Assembly (NCBI GenBank): GCA_033032865.1
Contig: JAWHQI010000202.1
Location: 3,534,001 to 3,598,000 of the forward strand
Direction: 5' to 3'
DNA length: 64,000 bases
Origin: Dactylorhiza incarnata
Taxonomy: Eukaryota > Streptophyta > Magnoliopsida > Asparagales > Orchidaceae
Shown here: in pieces, positions 22,020-31,350 of the stretch
Layout: each line of letters begins with the position of its first letter
How positions within the stretch are numbered: the stretch's first letter is position 1
Notes under the pieces: model-generated
Databases searched by the model: none
What the model saw: only the letters and a program-made list of their open reading frames with translations
Told to the model about the DNA's origin: nothing
Position numbers and translations under genes: made by a program

Positions 22020-23730
22020 TCATTTCTTCGATCTCTTGGGAGACCGCTCATCTGAAGAGGAGGACGGGCCGGCCTCACCAGAAGATTCTTCCGAGCCCTC
22101 TCCTGGAACTTTCGACCCAGAGCTTGAGGCCGCTCCTGAGCTCGTATCCTGGCCTTCAACATATTGGCTGCCGCTCAGCTAGTCTCCATCTTCGATCACG
22201 ACGTCTTCCTCGTCATCAGCGGACTCTTCAGTAGTCAAAGATTGTTCAGCAATTCTTCTTGCCGCCTGAGGGAAAAGAGCAGCAAAGGTTGTATCTTTGT
22301 ACTCCTCAGAAAGACCGCCTCGATTTCGGAGCTCCGTGATTACTTGCTCGGCGGTCTCCCTTACGTGGTGCGCCATTGCTCTCTTAAAATCAGGATTATG
22401 GATGTCGTAGGCCATTTCCTTCGCCCGCTGAAGAAAAGAGATGATCAGATCGCGCGGTCTAAACGAGTTCAGGAAAAACATTTAGTAAAGAGATATAATA
22501 CCAGCAGATCTTCATTTTCCTTCAAGACGCTTCGGAGAGTTCGCCCCATATGATGCTGAAGAGTGGCATTCCGAAGGGCCGTTTGAGCACAGATATCTGG
22601 AAGCAGGTCGGTCCCGATATCAAAAATCTCAGCCGTATTTTTCTTTCTGTATAAGGCCGCGGTCAAAGCAGTAGCATGGTGGGTCAGTTTCCCGCTCCAG
22701 AGGGGGAGATCGGTGGAAACTCTCACGGTCTTTCCTTTGGCGCCCCATTTGAGTAAATGTTTGCCTTTTAAGTCTTTCTGATGACGCATATAGCCATGCA
22801 GAGGAAATGGCTCCGCAGCGGTCTTAGAAGAATTACCAGTCTCAGCGGTCTGAAATTTTTCTTCTCTCTTCAATCTTCTTTCCCTTTGGGTAAGTACTTC
22901 ATCAGCAGGTGCTACCTGGGTCCTTCATTGGGATCGCAAAGGATGCTGACAATGGAAAGTTAGAGAAATAAAAAAAATGTATAAGCAATACTGGGGGATC
23001 GTTGGAAACAACTCACTTTCTTCAGGAGCGATCTCAGCGATCTCAGGCCAGATCGCCAGATAATGAGTGAGATCCAGGCGCTTTCCATCCAGAAACGTCA
23101 GAATCTTTAACTCTTCCTCTGAGATCGATTTGCTCTTCTGAAAATCTTGTCAGGTCGCGGAGAAGGGCGACTCTTGAGACCACCAAGATCGCCTTCGAAC
23201 ACAAGGAACCTCTCTGTCCAGAAGGGAACCTTGTTTGGAAGATTGAGAACTTTGAATCCTTCAGTAGAAAAGTATATTAACCCTTTGAATTCCTCTTTCT
23301 TTTGACCTTCTTTCAGGATCTTAGCAGTGAAGGACGCACGGAAGAGCGCCATCGTGAATTTTATCTTCTCCGATCTCAGGTAGTTTATAAAAACACTAAT
23401 AAGACCGATCGAGTTCGGAGGCAGCTGGGCGAGCACCAGCCCGTAATACTCCATGATCTCCAAAAGCTCCCAAGGGAGAGGAATCCTCAACCCACACTCA
23501 AAGTGATCAATAGGGATGAACTTCTTCTCCTCCCCGAAACTGAGCCCTTCGGTCTCAATTGGCGGTCTCACGACAATTTGAGTCTGGATCATGTGCTTCT
23601 TCATGAACTCAACATATTCTTCTTTTGAAAGGTGGCAAGGTTTGTGATCGGCTCTGAGGAAAATTGAGGAAGCAGTGGCTCGAGCGGACACCATTCTTGG
23701 AGATCGCTGTGACCGGTGCTTAGGGCGCAT
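22020..23730 (-). pseudogene. Tat A antisense gene 2: 'putative gypsy type transposon' (Transposase_28-like) protein
   Basis: Three exons on the minus strand. Exon 1 (from 23730) carries EEYVEFMKKHMIQTQIVVR and GLRIPLPWELLEIMEYYGL-AQLPPNSIGLISVFINYLR, the core I associate with Pfam Transposase_28. The donor GTGAGT after PEE lies near 23018. Exon 2 (about 22945-22507) carries GKTVRVSTDLPLWSGKLTHH and ICAQTALRNATLQHHMGR. Exon 3 (from about 22449) carries RETAEQVITELRNRGGL, an acidic/Ser tail and terminal SPKRSKK with stop at 22020-22022. A 1-nt loss near 23146, a frame break near 22918 and an in-frame TAG at 22179-22181 disable this copy; the Tat B copy is open. TATAAATA is at 23765-23772. The function is unknown. 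Confidence 0.82.
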
Positions 23731-23764
23731 TCAAAAAATACAAAATAAAATCCAAAAGGGCGGC

Positions 23765-23772
23765 TATTTATA
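23765..23772 (-). promoter_or_regulatory. TATA box of Tat A antisense gene 2
   Basis: On the minus strand it reads TATAAATAGCCG, 35 bp upstream of the first ATG. The same box at the same spacing occurs in Tat B (61408-61415). With so short a leader, the second Met (MVSARA), 12 codons downstream, is an equally likely start. Confidence 0.7.
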
Positions 23773-24054
23773 GTGAGCGAATGATGATTTCGTCATCATT
23801 ACTTTTTCTCGAAGACCGCCCAGTGAAATCTCTCGGATCGCCAAAACCTATAAGGATGCCAATGAGGTACTGGCATCTTTTCGACCTCAAAAGAGAGAGA
23901 CCGCAACATTTCAGATCACAGTACAAACAAGCAATACAAAATAACAAAAACATCACAGCAGAATAGGAGATCGCAAGCAAAAGGAATTAAAAGTGTATTA
24001 TACAACAATTGTTCATCATATTACAAAATCATATGAAAGCGGAACGTCAAATGT

Positions 24055-26248
24055 TTATTTCGAATGAGGCCTCTTTCTTCCTACAAAGGCGGCGATGTCT
24101 TGCATCTCATTAATAGAGCTGAAGGCCGAAGCAAGACCCTGGTTCGCGTTCATCGCAGCCCGGTGAATCCTTGACATTTCTTTGTCAACTATTTCCATGG
24201 GGACAACCATGATCTCGGAGCTCGGCCTCATATCCTGGTGATCGCCAGATGGTTCCAGTCTCATCGACATTCTCGTAGTGCCGCCCCTTAGCGCAGCAAC
24301 TTCAGCAGACAAAGCGGCAGATTTTCCCTTGTAATATTCAACGTCTTTCTCAGATCGATGGAGTGCTTGAGTAAGCTCGCCAATCTTGAGACCGCTCGCC
24401 TCTTCCGCTTTTCGGTGTGACTGGATGAGCTCGACGGCTGGGTGATAAGCTGCACGGAGCTTCTCTTCAAGGCCGCGGATCTGATCATGATAGGCGCGTT
24501 CCCGAACCAACATAGACCGAACATCCTCAAACATAGGATTGAGGATATTGGCAAGTTGATCGGAGATCGCAACCCTCCGCGCCGGAAGTTCCCCCTCCTC
24601 CATCTCAAGAATGTTTTCATCTACGAACAAAAGAGCAAAGGTTAGTTCAGTTTTCAAAAACTCAGAATAACAAGGTTCGCAAAGAAAGGATACTTGGAAA
24701 GGAATCAAGACCGTAGTCATGCAGCATATTTTCAATATTAATTGTGACCGTTGGTTCTGCGGTCAGTACGAGGCGGTCTGATCCCCTCAAGCGTTCGAGG
24801 TTCATTCTTTCCAACTCTCTCTTTTGCGACCTCTCTCCTTCTTTTCTTCTCCTCTTTAACTCCGCATTACTAACAAGGATATCGTCAGTTTCAATGATAA
24901 CGACCTCATGTTTTCGTTCCGGAGAATCAGGTTGAACCGTTGGAAGAGGAAGATTTTCTAACGATCTGGCCATGATCAACGCCTTACCAGTTCGCAGAGC
25001 GGAAACCGCATTCGCGCGGTCTTCTGCTGCTCGGTTTAGTTCCGCCTCTTGAGCAGCAGAAAGGGTTGGAAGACCGCTTGATAGTGCAGCCTTGTCCTTG
25101 GCGATCTGCCGGTTCTTTTCTTCTGCCTCCAGTTCGGAAGCCATTCTCTTTTGTTCCTCGACGGCCGATAGGGCCGCCTTTTTCTCTTCTTTCTTTTTCT
25201 TCGCAGCGGCCTGGGCTGCCTTCCTCTCTTCGTCTTCTTTCTTTTTCTTTGCAGCGCCTTGGGCTGCCTCCTTTTCTTCTTCTTCTTTCTTTGCAGCTAT
25301 CTGGGCTGCCATCCTCTCTTCTTCCTTTTTCTTCGCTGCGACCTGAGCCGCCTTCTCTTCTTCCATCCTCTTCTTCTCCTCCTGTTCGGCGGTGATCCTA
25401 CCTGCTTCCGCCTCTTTTCTTTCCCTCTCTTCTCGATCCCTCCTTTCCCTATCTTCTCTCAGCTTCGCTTTAGCAGCGACGATCTCCTTTTCTTTTTCCA
25501 AAATCTCTTTTTCAGCAGCAGCTGCTCTAAGACTTTCCGCCTCAAAAGGGTCAAGCACCTGTAAGGAAGAACAAGAAAAATCATTAGAAAAATCTTCTTC
25601 AAGGTAGGTGATCAGTTCAGGATCGGCCTCCCTTGAAAAAGATGAGATCACTGAAAAAGAAAGGAGATCGGCCGCGTCATTTACCTCCAAAGGAGCATTC
25701 TCAGGATCCTTGAGGTCGCCACCCTCGGATTGAGCGATCATCTTAGAGGCGGTCACCCCTTTGACATCGTCATTTTTCGGTTTCTTAGCACTCTGAGTAG
25801 AAGGATTTGAATTTTTTCTTTTACTCGCTTTAGAAGAATCCAGAGAATTGCCTAACTGTTGCATAATTTTTTCAGCTTTAGCCTTTTTCTCCCGCAGCCC
25901 AGCCAGGATAACCTCTGTGGAAGCGGTCTCATTATGTTGAACGGTGGTCAGACTGAGCGCCTCCACGGTTTTCTGGTAATTAAAAGAAATGGAAAAATCA
26001 GGAAGGATCAGTTCAGGCCCTGAAGAACTAGATTATAAAACAGCAGCAACGCGATGTAGTGAAACCTCATTTTCAGAAAGAACGGTGATTTTTTCCGGAG
26101 AAGGTCGCGCGGTCTCCTTGGACGTGCCCGCCTCCGGTGAAGTCTTAGCAACCTTCACAACCTTTTTCGAAGTAGCGGTCTTCCTCTTCTTCTTCTTTTC
26201 AGAGGAGTCCTTTCCCGGAGAGTCGAACACAGACAACAATGTTGACAT
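24055..26248 (-). pseudogene. Tat A antisense gene 1: lysine/glutamate-rich coiled-coil protein
   Basis: Two exons on the minus strand. Exon 1 (26248-24694) starts MSTLLSVFDSPGKDSSEKKK. It contains a basic stretch (SKASKRKNSNPSTQSAKKPK, a plausible nuclear signal), an acidic region, then about 150 residues of E/K/A heptad-like coiled coil, and ends near MLHDYGLDSFP. The intron 24621-24693 has donor GTATCC and acceptor TCGTAG. Exon 2 (24620-24055) carries MEEGELPARRVAI, NPMFEDVRSML, a second coiled coil and VDKEMSRIHRAAMNANQ, ending GRKRPHSK. A TAA at 26033-26035 interrupts exon 1. Tat B has the same structure. I recognise no enzymatic domain; it may be a structural or DNA/RNA-associated accessory protein. 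Confidence 0.8.
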
Positions 26249-26343
26249 TATCGAGCTCGGCTTATCTACTTTTTTAAGACCGCTTGCAAGGTAAGCTCGT
26301 TTACTTTTTCAGGAAATTATGATTTCACAGACCATCAGAGGGG

Positions 26344-26351
26344 TATTTATA
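26344..26351 (-). promoter_or_regulatory. TATA box of Tat A antisense gene 1
   Basis: The minus strand reads GGGCTATAAATACCCC, about 96 bp upstream of the ATG at 26248, the expected spacing for a plant TATA promoter with a leader of about 65 bp. GCGATC and GCGGTC half-sites lie just upstream (26370-26395). Confidence 0.7.
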
Positions 26352-26430
26352 GCCCGGGGGGCATTGATGGCGATCGCGGTCTCAGCGGTCAAAGCTTACA
26401 TTTTCGAAGTTCCAGGTGCAACTTAAAAAT

Positions 26431-26442
26431 GTGTGGGGATTA
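26431..26442 (+). other. Tat A polypurine-tract-like sequence
   Basis: GTGTGGGGATTA abuts the 3' LTR start at 26443. It is purine-biased and in the expected place for plus-strand priming, but it is not a perfect purine run. Confidence 0.55.
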
Positions 26443-26928
26443 TGTTTGTCTGGAAAGCCCGCGACCTCCTCTTGCTTGTCAAATTTTTTTTGGTCTCAGC
26501 GGTCTCAGTTTCGGTGACCGCCCAGATCGCCAGCTACCTCCTCGACTGCAATTTTCTAAGTGCCGAGCAGTCAGAGAAGTGTGAGACCGCCAGCTTAAGC
26601 GGTCTGATCGTTTTTCTTTTCTTTGTTATTTGTATTCCATTTCCCTGCCCTGGCTCTCCTGTATCCCGGGCAGCCCGTAGTTTTCAGTTCTGCCCGTTTG
26701 GGCAGCCCCCTCGTCTATAAATAGAGGGGTAGGGGTACCAGAAAAAGGACTTTTGGCTCCGAGGCTCCAGCTTACAACCTGTGTAAGCGGTCTCATTTTT
26801 TCGTGATCGCCTTTTTGTGATCGTTTTCCCTCTCTTCCAACATCTTTGTCTTAGTAACCTGCACTTCGCAGTTTTCTCCCATCCCCTTTTTAGTGTGAAT
26901 TTTGGAGGTACCATTTTTGGCACCAACA
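26443..26928 (+). repeat. Tat A 3' LTR (TSD AGAAG at 26929-26933)
   Basis: About 98 % identical to the 5' LTR by eye. Differences include C/T near the start, GCGGTC to GCAGTC in one dyad half-site, and a 1-base loss in CATCTTCTGTC. TATA box at 26716-26724; dyad at 26787-26810. Confidence 0.94.
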
Positions 26929-26933
26929 AGAAG

Positions 26934-27922
26934 CACTTATTGCATGAGGTGGTCCGACAGATATGCCAGAGAGCCAATTTGTTGACATTGTGACATATTG
27001 GTATTCTCCAAAAGGAAGGGTATTGTATCAATCTCTATTTTTTTGTTCTTCCAATTTTTTGTTTAAATTTTTTACATATTAAACTTTTGAGAATGACTTT
27101 TATGATGTGATAGAGTATAAGTGAAAGAAATAAAGCTTGTCGCAAAAAAAGCCTCGGTGCACATACTCTTGGACGGATGAGCCTTGCTAATCAAAAGAAA
27201 GACTTGGTACAACAGACTCCTATATATATAGATGCATTCTTTATTATTTCTTACTTTATTACATAAAGCTAAACGATTTATTTTTTATAAGGAAATTGAA
27301 TTGGGCAGAGAGCCAACTCGCATTGACTTATTCGTAGATAGTCGCACAAGCAAGAAAAATGGTAAAACCTTAGTGAATGAAGAGGCAATATCAAAAAAAG
27401 TAAGTGTTTCATTCTTTAGCTAAATTATTTAACCATTTAAATAATATCCAAAGTTTATTGAATATTTCATTTATGTATTTTGTGCTAGATTGCATTGGAC
27501 AAGGCTATAGATGAACAAATATCGCAACATCCTCCTGACACACCAATAAATGAAATTCATGAAGCTGCTTTTAGGTAAAAAAATACTTTATAACACGTTA
27601 TTTCAATTTAGAGTATTGTATAATATACATTTATTTATTTTCTAGGTCTACATTTGGACCGGAATACTATGGCCGATGTCGTGGTATGGGAATGGGTGTC
27701 ACTGCAATTCAGATATATCCGGATCTATCATGCCGCTCAAGAACAACTAGTTTAAGACATACAAATCCAGAAGAGTTGTGGGAGATTGAACAATTGAAAC
27801 TACAAATGTCAATTATGCAAAAAACCATAGATCGTCTTGTGGATGCCAGGTCACAGCCAGATCCTAGGGAAGATTCATCTGGAATATCAGTGGGACAAGG
27901 GATACATCTATCACCAGAATAA
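26934..27922 (+). pseudogene. CACTA second gene (Transposase_24/Ptta-like), 3' part
   Basis: The frame continues from the upstream part with a premature TGA after about four codons, then reads GGPTDMPESQFVDIVTYWY. Further exons read SERNKACRKKSLGAHTLGR (from about 27113), EIELGREPTRIDLFVDSRTS (to about 27398), ALDKAIDEQISQHPPDTP (27489-27574) and STFGPEYYGRCRGMGMGV (27646-27922). The last ends with a Glu/Leu-rich coiled coil and HLSPE-stop. The exon pattern and motifs are those of the C-terminal half of Transposase_24 proteins. The Tat A insertion and the TGA make it non-functional. A short exon-like stretch near 28013-28105 (MMASIQRSNQDEFTPNN) may be a further 3' exon or UTR. Confidence 0.82.
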
Positions 27923-28315
27923 GTAATAATTTTGTGTTTAAATCTTGTTAGTAATTCTTAATTTAATTACAATAGTTTTGTAAATATTTATTATGTATGT
28001 AGTTCTTAAGAATGATGGCTTCTATTCAAAGATCAAATCAAGATGAGTTTACACCTAACAACACCCTAACACCATCTCCTACTACAAATCTCAATCTGAA
28101 TCAAGGTTTGGCTTCTCTTTTTTTCTATTTATTTTTGAGATTCGATTGAATTTATAAGCTCCGGTCAAGTAATCAACTATGCTAGTATTGAAATATGTTC
28201 AAATTAATACAGCAAATATATAAAACAATTAAGCAATAGTCAACAGGTGCAAGTATTATGTTCAAAGCAGGTTGTAGACAAAGACTGCCCTCTTAGACAA
28301 CAAGGAGCTCTGCCT

Positions 28316-28333
28316 AGATTTCTCGAGAAATCT
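28316..28333. repeat. Perfect 18-bp palindrome AGATTTCTCGAGAAATCT
   Basis: Each strand reads AGATTTCTCGAGAAATCT. Related copies are at 29423-29440 and 29488-29505. It lies directly downstream of the last recognisable hflK codons. Confidence 0.85.
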
Positions 28334-28362
28334 GAGCAGAAGTACTGCCCATATTTATCTGG

Positions 28363-28896
28363 GCTGCTCATAATAACCTTATTAGTACCTTCTAAAATGT
28401 TTTCTATAGTTTCTAAATAAAGATGCTCTTTGGTAAGGGATTTATTGGTCAAATATTGTTTGTAAACATCACTAAATCTCTTACTATCTCCTTCTGCTCT
28501 TGCGATAATTGATTGTCTATAACCTTCTGCTTCTTGGACAATTTTAGGCGCTTCTCCCCTAGCTTTAGGTAAAATATCAATATTATATGATTGAGCTTGA
28601 TTTATCTCATGTTCTTTATCAGCTTTAGAAGTCTGAACATCTCTATATGCATGTATTACTACAGCCGGTGGTTCAGCCTTTAATAATTGCACTTTTCTAT
28701 ACTTACACCTGTATTATAGTGATTAAGAATTTTTTGGATTAATACCTCAACCCTGTTAGTAATTTCTTGTTTTTGATCAGACAGTATTGAAGAAATAGGA
28801 GTATTTCCTACTACTTCTCTTATTGCGCTTTCTGCCACTGTCTTTACTGAATCTTCAGGATAGACTATAACCCTTATATAATTTAAATATAAGAAA
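28363..28896 (-). pseudogene. hflK: Bacterial HflK-like (SPFH/band 7 family) gene fragment, Rickettsiales-like
   Basis: The minus-strand translation reads YPEDSVKTVAESAIREVVG, TPISSILSDQKQEITNRVE, then AEPPAVVIHAYRDVQTSKA, EINQAQSYNIDILPKARGE, IVQEAEGYRQSIIARAEGD, KSLTKEHLYLETIENIL and TNKVIMSS. This order and wording match the C-terminal half of bacterial HflK, the inner-membrane partner of HflC that modulates the FtsH protease. Plant prohibitins and stomatin-like proteins do not share this wording. The AT-rich codon choice suggests an alpha-proteobacterium such as Rickettsiales. The N-terminal half is missing, one base is lost near 28690 (frameshift), and the end is replaced by palindromic repeat sequence. 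It is non-functional and lies inside the CACTA element, downstream of its second gene. Confidence 0.8.
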
Positions 28897-28909
28897 CTTT
28901 ATTAGCTTA

Positions 28910-29098
28910 GTGATCAGTGCTTTAGCTGAAGATATCTTAATGTCTAGCTTCTTTATAACCCATTTTACTCCCCATAAAATTACTTTAATATTTAGCGAAG
29001 AAGTATTATTTACAGTTTTATACTCACTAGTAATATATAGTATATTATTTTTTGGAGCAGCTTTTAAAAAAAAAAGCTACTTAAGGAATAAAATATAA
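28910..29098 (+). other. Small hydrophobic open frame in the bacterial-like segment
   Basis: A 62-codon frame with a hydrophobic stretch (LFTVLYSLVIYSILFFGAA) and a basic end (FKKKSYLRNKI) resembles a small membrane protein or part of one. I do not recognise it. It lies between the hflK-like fragment and another bacterial-looking stretch, on the opposite strand. It may be chance in AT-rich DNA. Confidence 0.25.
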
Positions 29099-29104
29099 TT
29101 AATC

Positions 29105-29385
29105 CTTGGACTATTTGAACTCCTTTTATTTTACTTTCTTCCTGTCCACATAAGAAGTCTGAGGAACTTATCCTCACAATCAAAAATTCCACCCTAAATG
29201 ATATTTTATCTTGATATTCTATTAATGTTTGGATATTAGCGAACTTTTCTTTTAAGATTTGTTGTTTATTGCTAATTTCGCGAAGTTCAATCTCATTTAT
29301 GTCTAATAAATCTTTCTATCGCGTTATCTCTAAATCAAGTTTGATAATTTTGGCATTATTATCTTGTGAATGCGATTTGATAGAG
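29105..29385 (-). pseudogene. Coiled-coil coding remnant, possibly bacterial
   Basis: One minus-strand frame reads about 90 residues with a single stop. It includes NEIELREISNKQQILKEKF and ANIQTLIEYQDKISFRVEF, a Leu/Glu/Lys heptad-like pattern as in membrane-fusion or coiled-coil proteins. Composition and position suggest it came with the hflK-like fragment. No family could be assigned. Confidence 0.3.
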
Positions 29386-29394
29386 GTTATTTGT

Positions 29395-29560
29395 CGCCAA
29401 AAGTACGCCCAGAAATCAACCTAGATTTCTCGAGAAATCTGGGCAGAAGTACGCCCAGAAACGAGAAATCTGGGCAGAAGTATGCCCAGATTTCTCGAGA
29501 AATCTGGGCAGATTTAGAAATCTCGAGAAATCTGTGCATATTTTTGGACTTATTTCTGCC
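29395..29560. repeat. Tandem palindromic repeats: AGATTTCTCGAGAAATCT with GGGCAGAAGTACGCCC
   Basis: Three or four copies of the AGATTTCTCGAGAAATCT palindrome alternate with GGGCAGAAGTACGCCCAGA, itself an imperfect palindrome. The same combination, degraded, occurs at 28312-28365. The two clusters bracket the bacterial-like segment. Confidence 0.8.
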
Positions 29561-29599
29561 ACTAGGTGCTTTTGATGCATAATCTCCTTCGACCCAATT

Positions 29600-30890
29600 G
29601 GAAAAAAAACTCAGTTTTGATTACTTTCTTATTTAAACCATGCGTATTTATAAAATGATTATTTGTTAATTTAATTCTCATTTAGTTAGGCGAAAGGACT
29701 TTTCATTTGGAATGGAAAACATTTGTTGTATGGATTAGATAATCTTGCTCTATTTCTAATATGGATTCCTTTTTGCTAATTGAATTAGTATGTTTTATTC
29801 GTAATACTGAATCTTTGCACCAGGAATGTGATCTATGAATCCTAGATTTTTATATCAAGCCTCACTTGGCCAGATTCTACTGGTATTTCCTGAACACAAT
29901 CAATGTCACACTTGGTATGATTTTATCTACATGTTTTGCAGAAAAATGAATTTACCTAAATCAATGCACGTGTGTGATATGATTGAATTTTATGTTGGCT
30001 CACAGATATTGTTGAATTTTAGTGTGGAAGATCCTCACTGATTGTTTTTGTTCTCTTATGCTTCACAGACAATGGTGTGAGGTATAATTCAGCTGATGGA
30101 TCATTCATTTGCCCAACGAGTTGAAAAATTCACTAAATAGGTAGACTCCAAGGTATTCAATAATTCATTTGTGAATGTTTCTTTATAGGGTTATGTTATC
30201 AGTAAATTTTTGATGTTTTATTCCATCGAAATGGTTACACAGAAAATATGATTTCTCGGGCACTACTACATCCTCCCTCACATCACCCTTCTGCCATGAA
30301 CTAATAAATTGGTATCTTGACATGCCCGTGTTGTCACTTATTTATTGTTTTGTTATATGTCTAGATGCTCTTACCTACTTCTAACATAAAATTAAAACGT
30401 CTATAACTTATTAATTATATACTTATCTTGATGTATTATATTTATATATTTGTTTATTTTGTGTAGAAAGATCTCAATGTTGGTGAGATAAAAGAGGAGT
30501 TGTGATATGATGACAACGGACCATGAAGATCATTTTGATGTTTAAGTTGATTTATATGTATCTTCTTTTGTAGTCTGTGATGTCTATTATGTATTTTGGT
30601 AGACTTTGATATATTAGAAGAAAGTTGGAAAGAACATCCTGCAATATGATAACAAATGATGGTTTGTTTTATATAGTGATGTAGTGTGCACCATTATCTA
30701 AATGAAATGTTTGTTTTGTTAAATTATTATATATTAATGTGATATGAAATGAAAGTCTTAATATTATGTATATAGTTTGTTGTTTCGAGTGAATATAATT
30801 TTGATTATGTTCCATTTCTACTTGGTTTTGAATGTTCAAGTGGGTTGGTGTGCGAGCTTAAAATGCAAAAAAGTTGTGACATTTTTTTGA
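29600..30890. other. CACTA 3' region, no gene seen
   Basis: AT-rich sequence with only short frames (68 codons at most). By position it is the 3' UTR or intron of the second CACTA gene. Nothing else is recognised. Confidence 0.55.
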
Positions 30891-30894
30891 AAAA

Positions 30895-31318
30895 TGTTAT
30901 TGTAGAGTTCTAACAACGGTGATATTTTACAAAAAAATATAGTGGTAGAGTTAATATTTTTCTCGACATTTTTTTAGAAAGTGTCGCGATAGATCAATTA
31001 TCTATCATGACACTTTTTTTAAAAAGTGTCACAATAGATCAATTATCTATCTTGACATTTTTTTAAAAAAGTGTCACGATAAAACAATCATCAATCGTGA
31101 TGCTTTTCTGTAAAAACGTCACGATAAAACAATTATCAATCGTGACGCTTTTATGTAAAAGCGTCATGATAAAATAATCATCAATCGTGATGCTTTTCTG
31201 TGAAAGCGTCGCAGAGGGCTACGACGACAAGCGCAATCACGACGATTTTGTGACGTTTTTATAAACGTCACCGAAACTATCGCGACGCTTAAAAGTCGTC
31301 ACTAAAGACATAAAAAAA
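30895..31318. repeat. CACTA right subterminal repeats
   Basis: At least five tandem units of about 55-60 bp carry a core close to ATCAATCGTGACGCTTTT, followed by AAAGCGTCACGATAAAAC. They are less conserved toward 30900. Internal GTGACGCTTTT/AAAAGCGTCAC inverted repeats are analogous to those at the left end. Confidence 0.85.
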
Positions 31319-31347
31319 CGTCGTCGTAAAGCGATTTTGTTGTAGTG
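31319..31347 (-). repeat. CACTA right terminal inverted repeat (TSD TAT at 31348-31350)
   Basis: The plus strand ends GATTTTGTTGTAGTG, followed directly by TAT. The complement begins CACTACAACAAAATCG and continues TTTACGACGACG. Confidence 0.9.
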
Positions 31348-31350
31348 TAT

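Larger units (their letters stand above)
13917..26928 (+). mobile_element. Ty3/gypsy retrotransposon, Tat lineage (Tat A), complete with both LTRs
   Basis: Near-identical LTRs (13917-14403 and 26443-26928, TGTTTG...CCAACA) are flanked by AGAAG (13912-13916 and 26929-26933). Order: 5' LTR, gag-protease, RT, RNase H, archaeal-type RNase H, integrase, long 3' region with two antisense genes, PPT-like GTGTGGGGATTA, 3' LTR. The duplicated RNase H is the hallmark of the plant Tat lineage. By eye the LTRs differ at about ten positions, indicating a fairly recent insertion. At least six nonsense codons in gag-pol make it non-autonomous. I do not recognise the primer-binding site after the 5' LTR (GAACGAACATGCGACC). 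Confidence 0.93.
3088..31347 (+). mobile_element. CACTA (En/Spm) DNA transposon, about 28 kb including a nested Tat retrotransposon
   Basis: The left end starts CACTACAAGATATAG and the right end finishes in the complement of CACTACAACAAAATCG. Both TIRs share CACTACAA and TTTACGACGA. The element is flanked by a 3-bp TAT duplication (3085-3087 and 31348-31350), as expected for CACTA elements. Subterminal repeats containing ACGTC/GACGT line both ends. Inside are a TnpD-type transposase gene (7826-11296) and a second, Transposase_24-like gene (13161-27922). The second gene is interrupted by Tat A (13917-26928). Without the nested element it is about 15 kb. Both genes carry stops or an insertion, so autonomous mobility is unlikely. 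It sits in the 3' region of a copia element whose sequence resumes at 31351. Confidence 0.93.

Noticed and set aside
25066..25607. Plus-strand Ser/Phe/Leu-rich frames (101-109 codons)
   Set aside because: They are the complement of the Glu/Lys-rich coiled-coil exon of antisense gene 1. The same applies to 62762-63313 in Tat B.
28363..28896. Interpretation of the hflK-like fragment as a plant prohibitin or stomatin gene
   Set aside because: The residue pattern around INQAQSY..DILPKARGEA and TKE.LYLET matches bacterial HflK rather than plant SPFH proteins.
28363..28896. Simple bacterial contamination of the assembly
   Set aside because: The fragment is truncated and frameshifted and is embedded between CACTA exons and the CACTA terminus. 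Contamination is not formally excluded without reads.
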